In this document: positions 18,836 through 26,908 of the stretch, piece after piece | Numbering within the stretch: the first letter of the stretch is position 1 | Layout: the number at the start of each line of letters is the position of its first letter | Assembly: GCA_049115815.1 (NCBI GenBank) | Contig: JAGDZO010000004.1 | Coordinates: forward strand, 124,001 to 188,000 | Direction of reading: 5' to 3' | DNA length: 64,000 nucleotides | Source: Marinoscillum sp049115815 | Lineage (GTDB): Bacteria > Bacteroidota > Bacteroidia > Cytophagales > Cyclobacteriaceae | The notes under the pieces: model-generated | What the model was told of the DNA's origin: nothing | What the model saw: only the letters and a program-made list of their open reading frames with translations | Database searches by the model: none | Program-made: the position numbers and the translations under genes

Positions 18836-19786
18836 TCAATATTCCCAGATATCGGTGAGCTTGTATGGAGATCCTTGCGTCACGTATTCATCTCCTTTGA
18901 AATATCTGAATTTTGAAAGTACAATAAGCGACCTAAGGTCTTCACGATCTACCGAATAATTGAAAGCTTCGAAGTTTTCTTTTTGATGAGCAGGATCGGA
19001 TGCTTTGACTATCGCCGCTGTTTTGCGCTTTATAGAATAAGCTATAAGCGCTTGCGCAACAGTACAACCTTGTTTTTCCGCTATGGCTTCTATAGCAGGC
19101 TCAGATAGTAAAAGAGGCTCGTTAGTATTCCTAAACATTTCCGCTCTGTCAGGAGAACCCATCAGTGCATAACCAGACATAAGTAGTTTATTACTTTTAC
19201 AGTAATCATGAAGCGTCTGCTGAGGCAAGTAGGGGTGCCATTCGCATTGAACCAGCTCTGGTTTCATCATGCAGTCATCAAGTATCCGCTGTATTTTTTC
19301 AATATTGAAATTGCTCAGCCCGATATGTTTGGTAAGATCGGCATCCAGACAATCTTCCATTCCTGTCCAAGTATCTTCTAGAGGAGCATCACCTTCATCT
19401 AGAAAATCTTCTTCATGCTCGGGGTAGTCCACTCCTTTTCGAAAAGCCACTGGTGACTGAATCAAGAAAAGGTCTAGATACTCTAGTTGCATTTCTTCCA
19501 ATATCTCCTCGCAAGCACTCTCTACATCATTGTATAAATGACGGTCATTCCAGAGCTTGGAAGTAATCCAAAGATCTTCTCTGGTTACCAGTCCACTATC
19601 TACAACTGACTGAATGGCTTCACCAATGGCTACCTGATTTTTGTGTATAGGCGAACAATCAAAATGACGATAGCCTATTTCCACAGCCGAGCGAATAACT
19701 GATTCAGCCTCTTCAGGTTTGATACCTGAAGTGCCAAGGCCCAGCATGGGCATTTCATCACCGTTACTAAATTTTAGATTCTTCAC
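18836..19786 (-). CDS. Aldo/keto reductase-fold protein with altered catalytic residues
   Basis: Clear AKR fold: MPMLGLGTSG opening, GYRHFDCSPIHKN, ITSKLWND, YLDLFLI, GLSNFN, QCEWHPYL, and a C-terminal coenzyme region with VKASDP and KENF. Family enzymes reduce carbonyls with NADPH using an Asp-Tyr-Lys-His tetrad. Aligned by eye to human aldose reductase, which it matches residue for residue through this part, the positions are Asp43 (kept), His48 (Tyr in the family), Lys77 (kept) and Gln110 (His in the family). The proton donor Tyr and the substrate-orienting His are therefore both replaced. Ordinary reductase activity is doubtful; a binding or different catalytic role is possible. The neighbouring genes give no hint. 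Confidence 0.82.
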   Translation of the reverse strand: MKNLKFSNGDEMPMLGLGTSGIKPEEAESVIRSAVEIGYRHFDCSPIHKNQVAIGEAIQSVVDSGLVTREDLWITSKLWNDRHLYNDVESACEEILEEMQLEYLDLFLIQSPVAFRKGVDYPEHEEDFLDEGDAPLEDTWTGMEDCLDADLTKHIGLSNFNIEKIQRILDDCMMKPELVQCEWHPYLPQQTLHDYCKSNKLLMSGYALMGSPDRAEMFRNTNEPLLLSEPAIEAIAEKQGCTVAQALIAYSIKRKTAAIVKASDPAHQKENFEAFNYSVDREDLRSLIVLSKFRYFKGDEYVTQGSPYKLTDIWEY

Positions 19787-20008
19787 TGTTGCTATTTGAA
19801 CACACTAAATGTAATAAAAGGGAACACCAATTACAGCTTTAGGACATTTTTCTATCTCCACCTACAGTTGAAGGGAGGAAAAATGGTAGTGATCGTAAGA
19901 CTTTAAGGAATATTAGGGGTCGTGCTGGAGTGCCAAGTTGATTAATACCTTCAAAATTCCTGCCGTATTGCAACCAAACAAAAGGGTTGAATACTAGATG
20001 AAACCAGC

Positions 20009-20494
20009 TTACTTCTTATAGATCAATACAACTGCATGGGCAGACACGCCCTCTTTTTTCCCTACAAAACCTAGTTTTTCAGTGGTAGTAGCCTTCACTG
20101 CTACATCTGATACTTCCAGGTCCATCACCTTCGCCAAGGTGGTTTTCATCTGATCTATGTAAGGGCCGATCTTTGGTTCTTGAAGGCAGATGGTACTGTC
20201 TACATTCACAATCCCCCAACCAGCTTCATCTAAAAGGACTACCACACGCTCAAGCAAAATTTTGCTATCGATTCCTTTGTACTGCGGGTCTTTATCCGAA
20301 AAATGAAAGCCTATATCTCGCATATCTGCGGCACCAAGCAGCGCATCACAGATCACATGGATCAATACATCAGCATCCGAATGGCCAAAGGCTCCATGCG
20401 TATGAGGCACTTTAATTCCACCAAGCCAAAAGTCCACGCCTTCTGCCAAAGCGTGTACATCATATCCATAACCTACTCTGATATTGGGCTTCAT
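20009..20494 (-). CDS. ispF: 2-C-methyl-D-erythritol 2,4-cyclodiphosphate synthase
   Basis: Cytoplasmic enzyme of the MEP isoprenoid pathway; it cyclises CDP-methylerythritol 2-phosphate with release of CMP. At 161 residues it is a normal IspF. The zinc ligands are visible: Asp12 and His14 in GYDVH, and His46 in DVLIHVICD. Also present are the conserved AFGHSDADV, the LGAADMRDIG loop, and the C-terminal VKATTTEKLGF signature. The start codon overlaps the stop of the upstream M16 gene by 4 bp (ATGA), so translation is probably coupled. No other MEP genes are in the window. Confidence 0.96.
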   Translation of the reverse strand: MKPNIRVGYGYDVHALAEGVDFWLGGIKVPHTHGAFGHSDADVLIHVICDALLGAADMRDIGFHFSDKDPQYKGIDSKILLERVVVLLDEAGWGIVNVDSTICLQEPKIGPYIDQMKTTLAKVMDLEVSDVAVKATTTEKLGFVGKKEGVSAHAVVLIYKK

Positions 20495-21729
20495 GCTTTT
20501 TCTGATTTATAGTAAAGCGTTGTACAATTATCTTCGTTGAGAATGTCATTGGCTACAGCCAAAATGTCTTTCTCTTCAACTGATCTTATTTGATCCAATT
20601 CTTTATTCACCAAGGCAGTATCTCCCAAAAATGAAGCATATGCCAATCCCATAGCTCGATTGAGCAAATCTACTTCACCAAAAATGGTTGTAGTCTCGGA
20701 TTGATTTTTCACCTTTTGTAGAAGTTGGGTATCAATAGATTTCTTTACGGGCTCCAATAGCTGCTGGATGGCTTGATCCGCTTCTTCTAGAGTTACGCCG
20801 GGCATTAGCTTACCATTGATGACAAAGAGCCCTGGGTCATAGCTTCCAGTTACATGGGCTGAGATGCTCGAGAATAACTGCTGATTCTTGACTAGCTCAT
20901 TATAGAAAATCGAAGATTTCCCTCTGCCCAATACATCACTTAGCAAATCCGTAGCATGATACATTGGATCGAGTCTATCACACATATGATAGGTCTTGTA
21001 GATCGCGTTGGTGGGCACATCTGCCTTTATCGTGAGCGCTCTTGGAGCGTCTTGCTTTGGCTCTGGAGAGACCGGTTTTGCAGTAGAATTCTGATTGGCT
21101 ATCGGCCCGAACCACTTTTCGGTCAGCGCTAGAGCTTTTTCTTCGGTAATGTCACCCGCTACTACCACCACCGCATTGCCTGGATGATAATGAGCCTTGA
21201 AAAAATCTTTGACATCTTGCATGGTAGCCTCCTCAATGTGCTCAATGCACTTACCAATGGTTGGCCATTGGTATGGATGCTGTTGATAGGCAACAGGTCT
21301 AAGTTTCAACCAAACATCACCATACGGTTGATTTAAATAGCGTTGTTTGAATTCCTCAATGACCACCTTGCGCTGAACTTCTAGCACCTCCGGATCAAAA
21401 GACAAGCTGAGCATTCGGTCAGACTCAAGCCAAAAGGCTGTTTCCACATTGGCAGAAGGAATGGTGATGTAATAGTTGGTGATATCTGTATTGGTGAAGG
21501 CATTGTTGTCACCTCCTACAGCCTGCAAAGGCTCATCAAAATTCTTCACATGCTTTGATCCTCCAAACATCAGATGCTCGAAGAGATGCGCGAACCCTGT
21601 CTTGTGATTATCCTCATTTCTGGAGCCTACCTTATAGAGGATGTTGAGACAAACTAACGGGGTGTTGTGATCCTCATGGACAATCAACTGGAGTCCGTTG
21701 GGTAAGGTGTGTTCTTTGTATTCGATCAT
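20491..21729 (-). CDS. M16 family zinc peptidase (insulinase-like)
   Basis: Zinc endopeptidase of the pitrilysin / mitochondrial-processing-peptidase family. The inverted zinc motif HxxEH is present as HLFEH within GFAHLFEHLMFGG, with the distal ligand Glu in VVIEEFKQRY about 76 residues on. At 412 residues it carries both homologous M16 domains (the second starts near residue 170). It has no signal peptide, so it is probably cytoplasmic. I place the start at ATG 21729 (MIEYKEHTLPNG); a TTG four codons earlier is possible but unlikely. It is translationally coupled to ispF by an ATGA overlap. Confidence 0.9.
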   Translation of the reverse strand: MIEYKEHTLPNGLQLIVHEDHNTPLVCLNILYKVGSRNEDNHKTGFAHLFEHLMFGGSKHVKNFDEPLQAVGGDNNAFTNTDITNYYITIPSANVETAFWLESDRMLSLSFDPEVLEVQRKVVIEEFKQRYLNQPYGDVWLKLRPVAYQQHPYQWPTIGKCIEHIEEATMQDVKDFFKAHYHPGNAVVVVAGDITEEKALALTEKWFGPIANQNSTAKPVSPEPKQDAPRALTIKADVPTNAIYKTYHMCDRLDPMYHATDLLSDVLGRGKSSIFYNELVKNQQLFSSISAHVTGSYDPGLFVINGKLMPGVTLEEADQAIQQLLEPVKKSIDTQLLQKVKNQSETTTIFGEVDLLNRAMGLAYASFLGDTALVNKELDQIRSVEEKDILAVANDILNEDNCTTLYYKSEKA

Positions 21730-21761
21730 TGCAGCGGCCAAAATTAACTAATCCCAATTGA

Positions 21762-22053
21762 TTACTTGATCGGATAAATTTTATTCGAAAAACCTATAAC
21801 AGTATTTTCTTCATCTTTTGGAGTGAGCTCCAGGCCCCTGGCAATAGAGACGAAACCTATATTATCAGCTTTGATATTATCTATTGGATCGGTGTGTTCG
21901 TCAGAGATGATTATAAAACACATTCGAAGAAAGCCCGAAGTTTTGTCGCAATGGAAAAGGAATGGAAATTCATGCGTGGTGTACTATAACAAGCCACTTA
22001 CCTTTGATCATTAGAGCTAAAGGCTCGGACCAGCGAGGGTACGATATTAGTCT
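21762..22053 (-). pseudogene. Frameshifted coding remnant
   Basis: The last 162 bp (21923 down to 21762) form an open frame of 53 codons starting MCFIIISDEHTDP and ending NKIYPIK-stop, with a protein-like composition. The same frame is open further upstream without an ATG (through HEFPFLFHCDKTSGFLR) until a TAG. A different frame immediately upstream also reads like protein (ISYPRWSEPLALMIKGKW, then LVIVHHA-stop). Joining the two needs a single frameshift near 21950-21960. I read it as a decayed gene of about 95 or more residues. It has no recognised family; it lies downstream of an immunity-like ORF on the same strand in a damaged Rhs-type locus. Confidence 0.4.
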
Positions 22054-22120
22054 CTATATCTGTTTTGTTTGTGCCAAAACAATCGAAAGTTCATAAATGA
22101 GAAAACATGGGCTAATTATT

Positions 22121-22363
22121 TTAATACTTGTCATAAGATTCTTTCAATTTCAAAAGCTCTTGTAATAGTTTATTTAGTGCTTCTCCTTCAGTATTAAACA
22201 CTTGAACATCAAATTTCTGCCCCTTCTCGCTATAATAAACTTGATGGATAGACGCTTCTTTACTATAGCAAAGTTTATCATTAGGTAGACCGCCTTTAAG
22301 CGTAAACCATTCATTTGGAATATTCACTTCTTGGACTTTATCGTAAAATTCAAGTTTATTCAC
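22121..22363 (-). CDS. Small immunity-like protein, orphan
   Basis: 80-residue protein, acidic and aromatic-rich, with no signal peptide. The stretch HQVYYSEKGQKFDVQVFNTE followed by EALNKLLQELL resembles small immunity proteins of polymorphic toxin loci, which show a tyrosine-rich strand, a K-G turn and a closing E-A-x-x-x-L-L helix. That resemblance is from memory of the pattern, not a search. The start is GTG and overlaps the end of an Rhs-type N-terminal fragment by 8 bp. In intact loci an immunity gene follows the toxin-bearing C-terminus of the Rhs gene; here no toxin region remains between them. Confidence 0.5.
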   Translation of the reverse strand: MNKLEFYDKVQEVNIPNEWFTLKGGLPNDKLCYSKEASIHQVYYSEKGQKFDVQVFNTEGEALNKLLQELLKLKESYDKY

Positions 22364-22661
22364 CCCTGCCAGCGTTCAGATTCCATCCAAGGCCTAACCA
22401 GTTTGCTCGGTCTTCTACCTTAATACCAGACACATAATATTCTAGAGAAACTTCTCGCGACAAGCGATTACCAGGATGGAATAAAATAGATATTTTCATT
22501 TGTGGATTGCCTGTGTAAAAGTTTACTGGCGTGTTTGCAAACTCAAGTAATTGTGAGGCATTCGGTGATGGAGGGATAATACTTACAGGTAGATCGTCTT
22601 TCGACTGACTGTAAAGAAATTGGTTAAAAATGATGGAAAAAGAAAATAATAGATATTTCAT
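22356..22661 (-). pseudogene. Truncated Rhs/YD-repeat protein: signal peptide and N-terminal domain only
   Basis: 101 codons from ATG: signal peptide (1-18, ending FLYSQ), then the hallmark opening of large Bacteroidota Rhs-like surface proteins: PPSPNASQLLEFANTPVNFY followed by TGNPQMKISI, then YYVSGIKVEDRANWLGLGWN leading to LNAG. In full-length relatives the reading continues as NAGG and on into many hundreds of residues of YD repeats and a variable C-terminal toxin. Here the frame stops three codons after NAG and runs straight into a small immunity-like ORF. This indicates an internal deletion that removed the repeats and toxin. Confidence 0.65.
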
Positions 22662-22743
22662 GTCAAACCTTGGTAAAATAAATAAAAAACGTTAATCAAG
22701 ATATATTGTGCAGAAAATAGATGACTTCAAGTGCCCACATTAA

Positions 22744-22917
22744 TCTTTTGACTTTCATGTCTTTGCTCTCAAGACGGATGGAATCCAGTTGAACTCTGTC
22801 TATTTTTCTAAATATCTAAAGAGTCATTATGAACCTGATATTGATTCCATAATTACTCCTAAGAATATTGTGGAGTATATAAAAAAGAGCCATAAGAAGT
22901 ATTACCAAGGCAAATAA
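22744..22917 (+). pseudogene. C-terminal coding fragment without a start
   Basis: An open frame of 57 codons ending KKSHKKYYQGK-stop has convincing protein character (FHVFALKTDGIQLNSVYFSK, then YLKSHYEPDIDS). It has no plausible start; immediately upstream in the same frame is TAA (22741-22743), and the codons before that stop (KIDDFKCPH) also read like protein, so an in-frame nonsense mutation or a scar is likely. The family is unknown. It is on the strand opposite to the Rhs remnant. Confidence 0.35.
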
Positions 22918-23104
22918 CATAGATAACATAGTCATAATTCATTTGATTCTTTAATTGTGACAACCCTTAATCCAAGTTGGCGAGCAAGTGACTTCTGTTA
23001 TGCCTCAAAAGTTACCTCTGTGACAGAGATCATAAACGCAAAATGTCGGGTTTAGCCAATCTATATTATTTCATTCTCTTCTAATTACTTGATTGGATTA
23101 AAAT

Positions 23105-23112
23105 TACCTTTG
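23105..23112 (+). promoter_or_regulatory. -7 promoter word before the E1 fusion gene
   Basis: TACCTTTG matches the Bacteroidota -7 consensus TAnnTTTG exactly and ends 18 bp before ATG 23131. It falls inside the longer possible reading frame that would start at TTG 23089, which argues that the ATG is the true start. No good -33 TTG is seen at the usual distance. Confidence 0.5.
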
Positions 23113-23130
23113 ATCAAATTTCAAAGCCCC

Positions 23131-25104
23131 ATGAATTTTGACAGAAAAGGAAGATCAGACGAACAATTATTACACATCTATAAGGAACTGGTCAAGCCCA
23201 GACTGATTGAAGAGAAAATGCTCATTTTGCTTCGTCAGGGTAAGATCAGCAAGTGGTTTTCCGGAATTGGTCAGGAAGCTATTTCTGTAGGAGCCGCTCT
23301 CGCTCTCCAAGAGGATGAATACATCTTGCCGATGCATCGGAATCTTGGTGTATTCACCTCGCGAAATGTTCCATTGACGAGATTATTCGAGCAGTTTCAG
23401 GGCAAAGCCAATGGGTTCACCAAAGGACGAGACAGATCTTTTCATTTTGGATCTAAAGAACACAAAATCGTAGGAATGATCTCTCATCTTGGACCTCAGC
23501 TTGGAGTGGCAGATGGGATCGCCTTGTCGTGTTTGTTGAAGAATCAATCAAAAGCTACCTTGGTATTTACGGGAGATGGTGGTGCCAGTGAAGGGGATTT
23601 TCATGAAGCACTTAATGTTGCTTCTGTTTGGAATCTGCCGGTCATTTTTGTGATTGAGCACAATGGATACGGGCTTTCTACTCCTAGTTCTGAGCAGTTT
23701 AATTTCGAATCATTTGTAGTGAAAGGCCCAGCCTATGGCATGGAAGCGCATAGTGTGGAAGGCAATAGCATATTGGAAGTGCTTAATGCATTAGAGCCGA
23801 TAGTAGAAAGTGTAAGAGGAAATCCTCGACCTGTGATTTTTGAAGCTAAAACATTCAGAATGAGAGGACACGAGGAGGCTTCCGGCACCAAGTATGTTCC
23901 GAAGGATTTGATGGATTATTGGTCGGAAAAAGATCCTATCGAAAATTTTGAAACTTATTTAACTGAAGAAAAAGTAATCAAGCCTGAAGGCTTGGACAGC
24001 ATTAAAAAGAAAATTAAGACGGAGATCGACGAAGCTGTTAAATCAGCTTTTGCTGAGCCAGAGATATTAACTAATACTGACTTAGAACTTCGAGATCTAT
24101 TTTCTCCACATGAGGAAAAAGTAGAAATAGCTTCAACCCAGAGCTCCGAAAAGCGATTTGTTGATGCCATCTCAGATGGACTAAGAGAAAGTTTGGAGCG
24201 ATATGATGATTTGATCCTGATGGGACAAGATGTGGCAGATTACGGAGGAGTGTTTAAGATTTCTGAAGGGTTTGTCGATCTGTTTGGCAAGGATAGAATT
24301 AGAAACACTCCGCTATGCGAGTCGGCTATTTTGGGTGCTGGCTTAGGGCTTTCAATAGCCGGGATGAAGAGTGTGGTGGAGATGCAGTTTGCGGATTTTG
24401 TGACCTGTGGGTTCAACCAGATTATTAACAATCTGGCGAAATCACATTATCGCTGGGGACAAAATGCCGATGTGGTGGTACGAATGCCAACGGGTGCAGG
24501 AGTGGGTGCAGGGCCATTTCATTCCCAATCTAACGAAGCGTGGTTTGTACATACTCCAGGGCTGAAAGTGGTCTACCCATCCAACCCTGCAGATGCCAAG
24601 GGCTTACTCAACGCAGCGATTGCTGACCCCAACCCATACTTGTTTTTTGAGCACAAGGCATTATACAGATCATTGAATGGAAAGGTGCCTGATGGGTACT
24701 ATACAACTCCAGTGGGTCAAGCAGCTTTAGCCAAAGAAGGAGACCAAATATCAATCATTACTTATGGAATGGGGGTTCATTGGGCGCTTGAGGCTGTAGA
24801 GGAGCTTACAATTTCTGCGGATATCGTAGATCTTAGAACATTACTGCCTTGGGACAAAGAAGCTGTTGCGAAAACGGTGCGCAAAAGCGGTAAAGTAATT
24901 GTCTTACATGAAGACTGCCTAACTGGGGGAATTGGCGGAGAGATCGCAGCATGGATTGGAGAACACTGTTTTGAAGACTTAGATGCACCAGTAGCACGTG
25001 TGGCTAGCCTCGACTCCCCTGTCCCATTTGCCAAGGCATTAGAAGAAAACTTCTTGCCAAAAGGACGACTCAGAGACAAGATTCAAGAGCTATTGCGTTA
25101 TTAA
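23131..25104 (+). CDS. 2-oxoacid (branched-chain/pyruvate-type) dehydrogenase E1, alpha-beta fusion
   Basis: Thiamine-diphosphate decarboxylase component of a 2-oxoacid dehydrogenase complex. E1 alpha (about 10-330) and E1 beta (about 340-657) are fused in one chain, a form common in Bacteroidota. The TPP/Mg site is visible as GDGGASEGDFHEA (148-160) and Asn178 in EHNGYGLS. The alpha half also has the RGHEEASG loop, and the beta half has LMGQDVADYGGVFK, GMKSVVEMQFADF and a C-terminal LHEDCLTGGIG. Whether the substrate is branched-chain 2-oxoacids or pyruvate cannot be decided here; the branched-chain type is the usual annotation for the fusion. No E2 or E3 is adjacent, but lipA lies about 2.6 kb downstream. 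Confidence 0.9.
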   Translation: MNFDRKGRSDEQLLHIYKELVKPRLIEEKMLILLRQGKISKWFSGIGQEAISVGAALALQEDEYILPMHRNLGVFTSRNVPLTRLFEQFQGKANGFTKGRDRSFHFGSKEHKIVGMISHLGPQLGVADGIALSCLLKNQSKATLVFTGDGGASEGDFHEALNVASVWNLPVIFVIEHNGYGLSTPSSEQFNFESFVVKGPAYGMEAHSVEGNSILEVLNALEPIVESVRGNPRPVIFEAKTFRMRGHEEASGTKYVPKDLMDYWSEKDPIENFETYLTEEKVIKPEGLDSIKKKIKTEIDEAVKSAFAEPEILTNTDLELRDLFSPHEEKVEIASTQSSEKRFVDAISDGLRESLERYDDLILMGQDVADYGGVFKISEGFVDLFGKDRIRNTPLCESAILGAGLGLSIAGMKSVVEMQFADFVTCGFNQIINNLAKSHYRWGQNADVVVRMPTGAGVGAGPFHSQSNEAWFVHTPGLKVVYPSNPADAKGLLNAAIADPNPYLFFEHKALYRSLNGKVPDGYYTTPVGQAALAKEGDQISIITYGMGVHWALEAVEELTISADIVDLRTLLPWDKEAVAKTVRKSGKVIVLHEDCLTGGIGGEIAAWIGEHCFEDLDAPVARVASLDSPVPFAKALEENFLPKGRLRDKIQELLRY

Positions 25105-25176
25105 TCAACGATATAAACCTTATTGATTGGGATTGGTAGTTAAAATCTGAATCTTTGAGGTCTACAAAATGATTCT

Positions 25177-26508
25177 TTGAAGCGGCTATTCACCATATTT
25201 TCTTTCTCCGTAGTGCTCGTCATCTTGGGTCAATACCAAGCCAAAGGTCAGCTCATTACTGATTCTGAAAGTAAACTCAAGACGCAGAAAACCAAGTCTA
25301 AAGGCGGCTTTTCGTTGTTTGGTAATAAGAAAAAGGGGGCTAGGTCGAGCAGTGGGCCACAGCAAAATAAGAGATCAAGCGCACCTAATTTCTCATCACA
25401 GTCTCCATTCGCTTCTATGCAGAAGCGAAAATCTGCAAGCCCACGAGTCAGTCAAAATAGGGCTACATTATTCAAAAATTATCAAAAGAAAGCACCACGA
25501 TATTCGAGTAGTGGATTGGCGAGTATTGTATCTAAGAAGAGGCCAACAGCTGGATACTCCTCAGGTTCTCCCTTTTCGAATAGAAGCCGTATAGTAACGC
25601 CACGTTACTCCGCAGGATCACCATTCTCAAACAAAAGAGTAGCAGGAGGGACAAGGTATTCTACCGGAAGCCCTTTTTCCAACAAGCAAGTTTCGGCCAG
25701 CCCTCGTTATTCTACTGGTAATCCTTTTTCCAACAAGCGTGTTGCTGCGAGTCCTCGTTATTCGGCAGGTAATCCCTTTTCTAATAAAAGAGTTGCATCT
25801 AGCCCACGATATTCATCAGGTAATCCTTTTTCCAACAAGCGTGTAGCTTCAAGTCCTCGTTATTCGGCAGGTAATCCTTTTTCTAACAAGCGTGTAGCTG
25901 CCAGCCCTCGTTATTCAGCCGGCAATCCTTTTCCAAATACCCAGAATGCATCTAGCCCACGATATTCGATTGGCATGCCTTTTACGTCCAAGGATGTGAA
26001 AGCCGATCCAAGATACTCTGCTGGCTCGCCTTACTTAAGATATAGTTGGAACTGGATCAAGCCTCGCTATTCTACCAACGAACACCGATTTGAAGTCAAC
26101 AAGAAAAAGCGACAAGAGTATGTTTATCTAGGAATAGAAGCCAATTTCAAAGGGTTTTCGCGCAAGCGGCTCAATTGGGCCATTGGATTGGAAAATCTAC
26201 TTGAGTCCAGCCGATCGGCAGCATTTGAGAGTAGAACAAAATTGCCAAGGTTCGATCCTAAGCAGCCAGATTATGCGACTAGTTATACGGGTGATTTCAA
26301 ATTGAAGTGGATCAAACACAATGAGATGCACCCTAGCTCTAAGTATCATAAGGCCAATCAGAATAGCGAGATGCTCAGAAATAGTATGAGGAAAAGAAAT
26401 TTGATGTGGTCAAGGCTCAACAGGAACAAACAGCAACCCAATGCTGTTACAGACAAAATATCGAAACCAAAGTTCGACCGAAAAGAAGCAGAAATCTGGA
26501 ATGAGTAA
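25177..26508 (+). CDS. Secreted basic protein with 17-residue tandem repeats
   Basis: 443-residue exported protein; signal peptide about 1-24 (VVLVILGQYQAKGQ). Residues 25-105 are Lys/Ser-rich and basic. The centre holds at least nine back-to-back 17-residue units of consensus PRYSAGNPFSNKRVAAS, bounded by looser copies. The C-terminal 135 residues are Lys/Arg/Asn-rich, with a Trp and Tyr pattern but no known domain. The protein is strongly basic overall. It starts at TTG; the nearest ATG upstream (25169) is out of frame and stops at once. Its stop overlaps the ytxJ start by 8 bp. The function is unknown; a structural or surface role is the natural guess. Confidence 0.75.
   Translation: MKRLFTIFSFSVVLVILGQYQAKGQLITDSESKLKTQKTKSKGGFSLFGNKKKGARSSSGPQQNKRSSAPNFSSQSPFASMQKRKSASPRVSQNRATLFKNYQKKAPRYSSSGLASIVSKKRPTAGYSSGSPFSNRSRIVTPRYSAGSPFSNKRVAGGTRYSTGSPFSNKQVSASPRYSTGNPFSNKRVAASPRYSAGNPFSNKRVASSPRYSSGNPFSNKRVASSPRYSAGNPFSNKRVAASPRYSAGNPFPNTQNASSPRYSIGMPFTSKDVKADPRYSAGSPYLRYSWNWIKPRYSTNEHRFEVNKKKRQEYVYLGIEANFKGFSRKRLNWAIGLENLLESSRSAAFESRTKLPRFDPKQPDYATSYTGDFKLKWIKHNEMHPSSKYHKANQNSEMLRNSMRKRNLMWSRLNRNKQQPNAVTDKISKPKFDRKEAEIWNE
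25495..26058 (+). repeat. 51-bp coding tandem repeat
   Basis: From 25549 units begin every 51 bp exactly (25549, 25600, 25651, 25702, 25753, 25804, 25855, 25906, 25957, 26008). An 18-codon degenerate unit precedes them at 25495. The units at 25702-25956 are most alike; those at the edges diverge. Synonymous differences between units (for example cct cgt versus cca cga) show the array is not brand new. Confidence 0.9.
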
Positions 26509-26860
26509 CTTAAAATGGAATGAGCTAACATCTGTAGCTCAATTAGAAGAGATCGATCAAATCTCCCAATCACAGCCCGTATTGATTTTTAAGCATAGTA
26601 TTAGATGCTCTATCAGCGCAGCTACATTGAATAGATTTGAATCAAAGTGGGATACCGCTGAAGCTGGAGAATTGAAGCCATATTACCTAGATTTGATTAC
26701 TTACCGTGAGGTATCTAATCAAATAGCAGCTAAGTATGGAGTGAATCATCAGTCTCCTCAAGCGATAATCGTTGTTGGTGGTAAGGCTATATTTGACGCC
26801 TCACATTTTGGGATATCATTCAAAGCCGTAGCGGAGCACGCTAAGTTGGCAAGTGCCTAG
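26501..26860 (+). CDS. ytxJ: Bacillithiol-system monothiol protein, YtxJ-like
   Basis: 119-residue thioredoxin-fold protein of the YtxJ / DUF2847 family, thought to remove bacillithiol from mixed disulfides in the cytoplasm. The signature is FKHSIRCSISAATLNRFE; family members usually have HSxxCPIS, so a single active cysteine followed by Ser-Ile-Ser fits a monothiol enzyme. The fold is supported by YGVNHQSPQAIIVVGGKAIF with the cis-Pro-like SPQ, and a closing helix. The start ATG 26501 is chosen because the family begins just before LKWNELTS; it overlaps the preceding stop by 8 bp. Its presence suggests the cell makes bacillithiol rather than relying on glutathione alone. Confidence 0.85.
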   Translation: MSNLKWNELTSVAQLEEIDQISQSQPVLIFKHSIRCSISAATLNRFESKWDTAEAGELKPYYLDLITYREVSNQIAAKYGVNHQSPQAIIVVGGKAIFDASHFGISFKAVAEHAKLASA

Positions 26861-26908
26861 GGTTATCCTGGTAATAAGATGTTAGCTTATTAACGCATTC
26901 AATACCCA

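Noticed and set aside
19787..20008. Gap between the reductase-like gene and ispF
   Set aside because: No coding frame, hairpin with a T run or repeat could be supported.
21823..22014. Plus-strand open frame of 63 codons
   Set aside because: The opposite strand in the same place gives a more protein-like reading, so this is its shadow.
25549..26058. Regular 51-bp repeats that might be a CRISPR array
   Set aside because: The units are contiguous, with no spacers, in frame, and encode a 17-residue repeat with synonymous variation.
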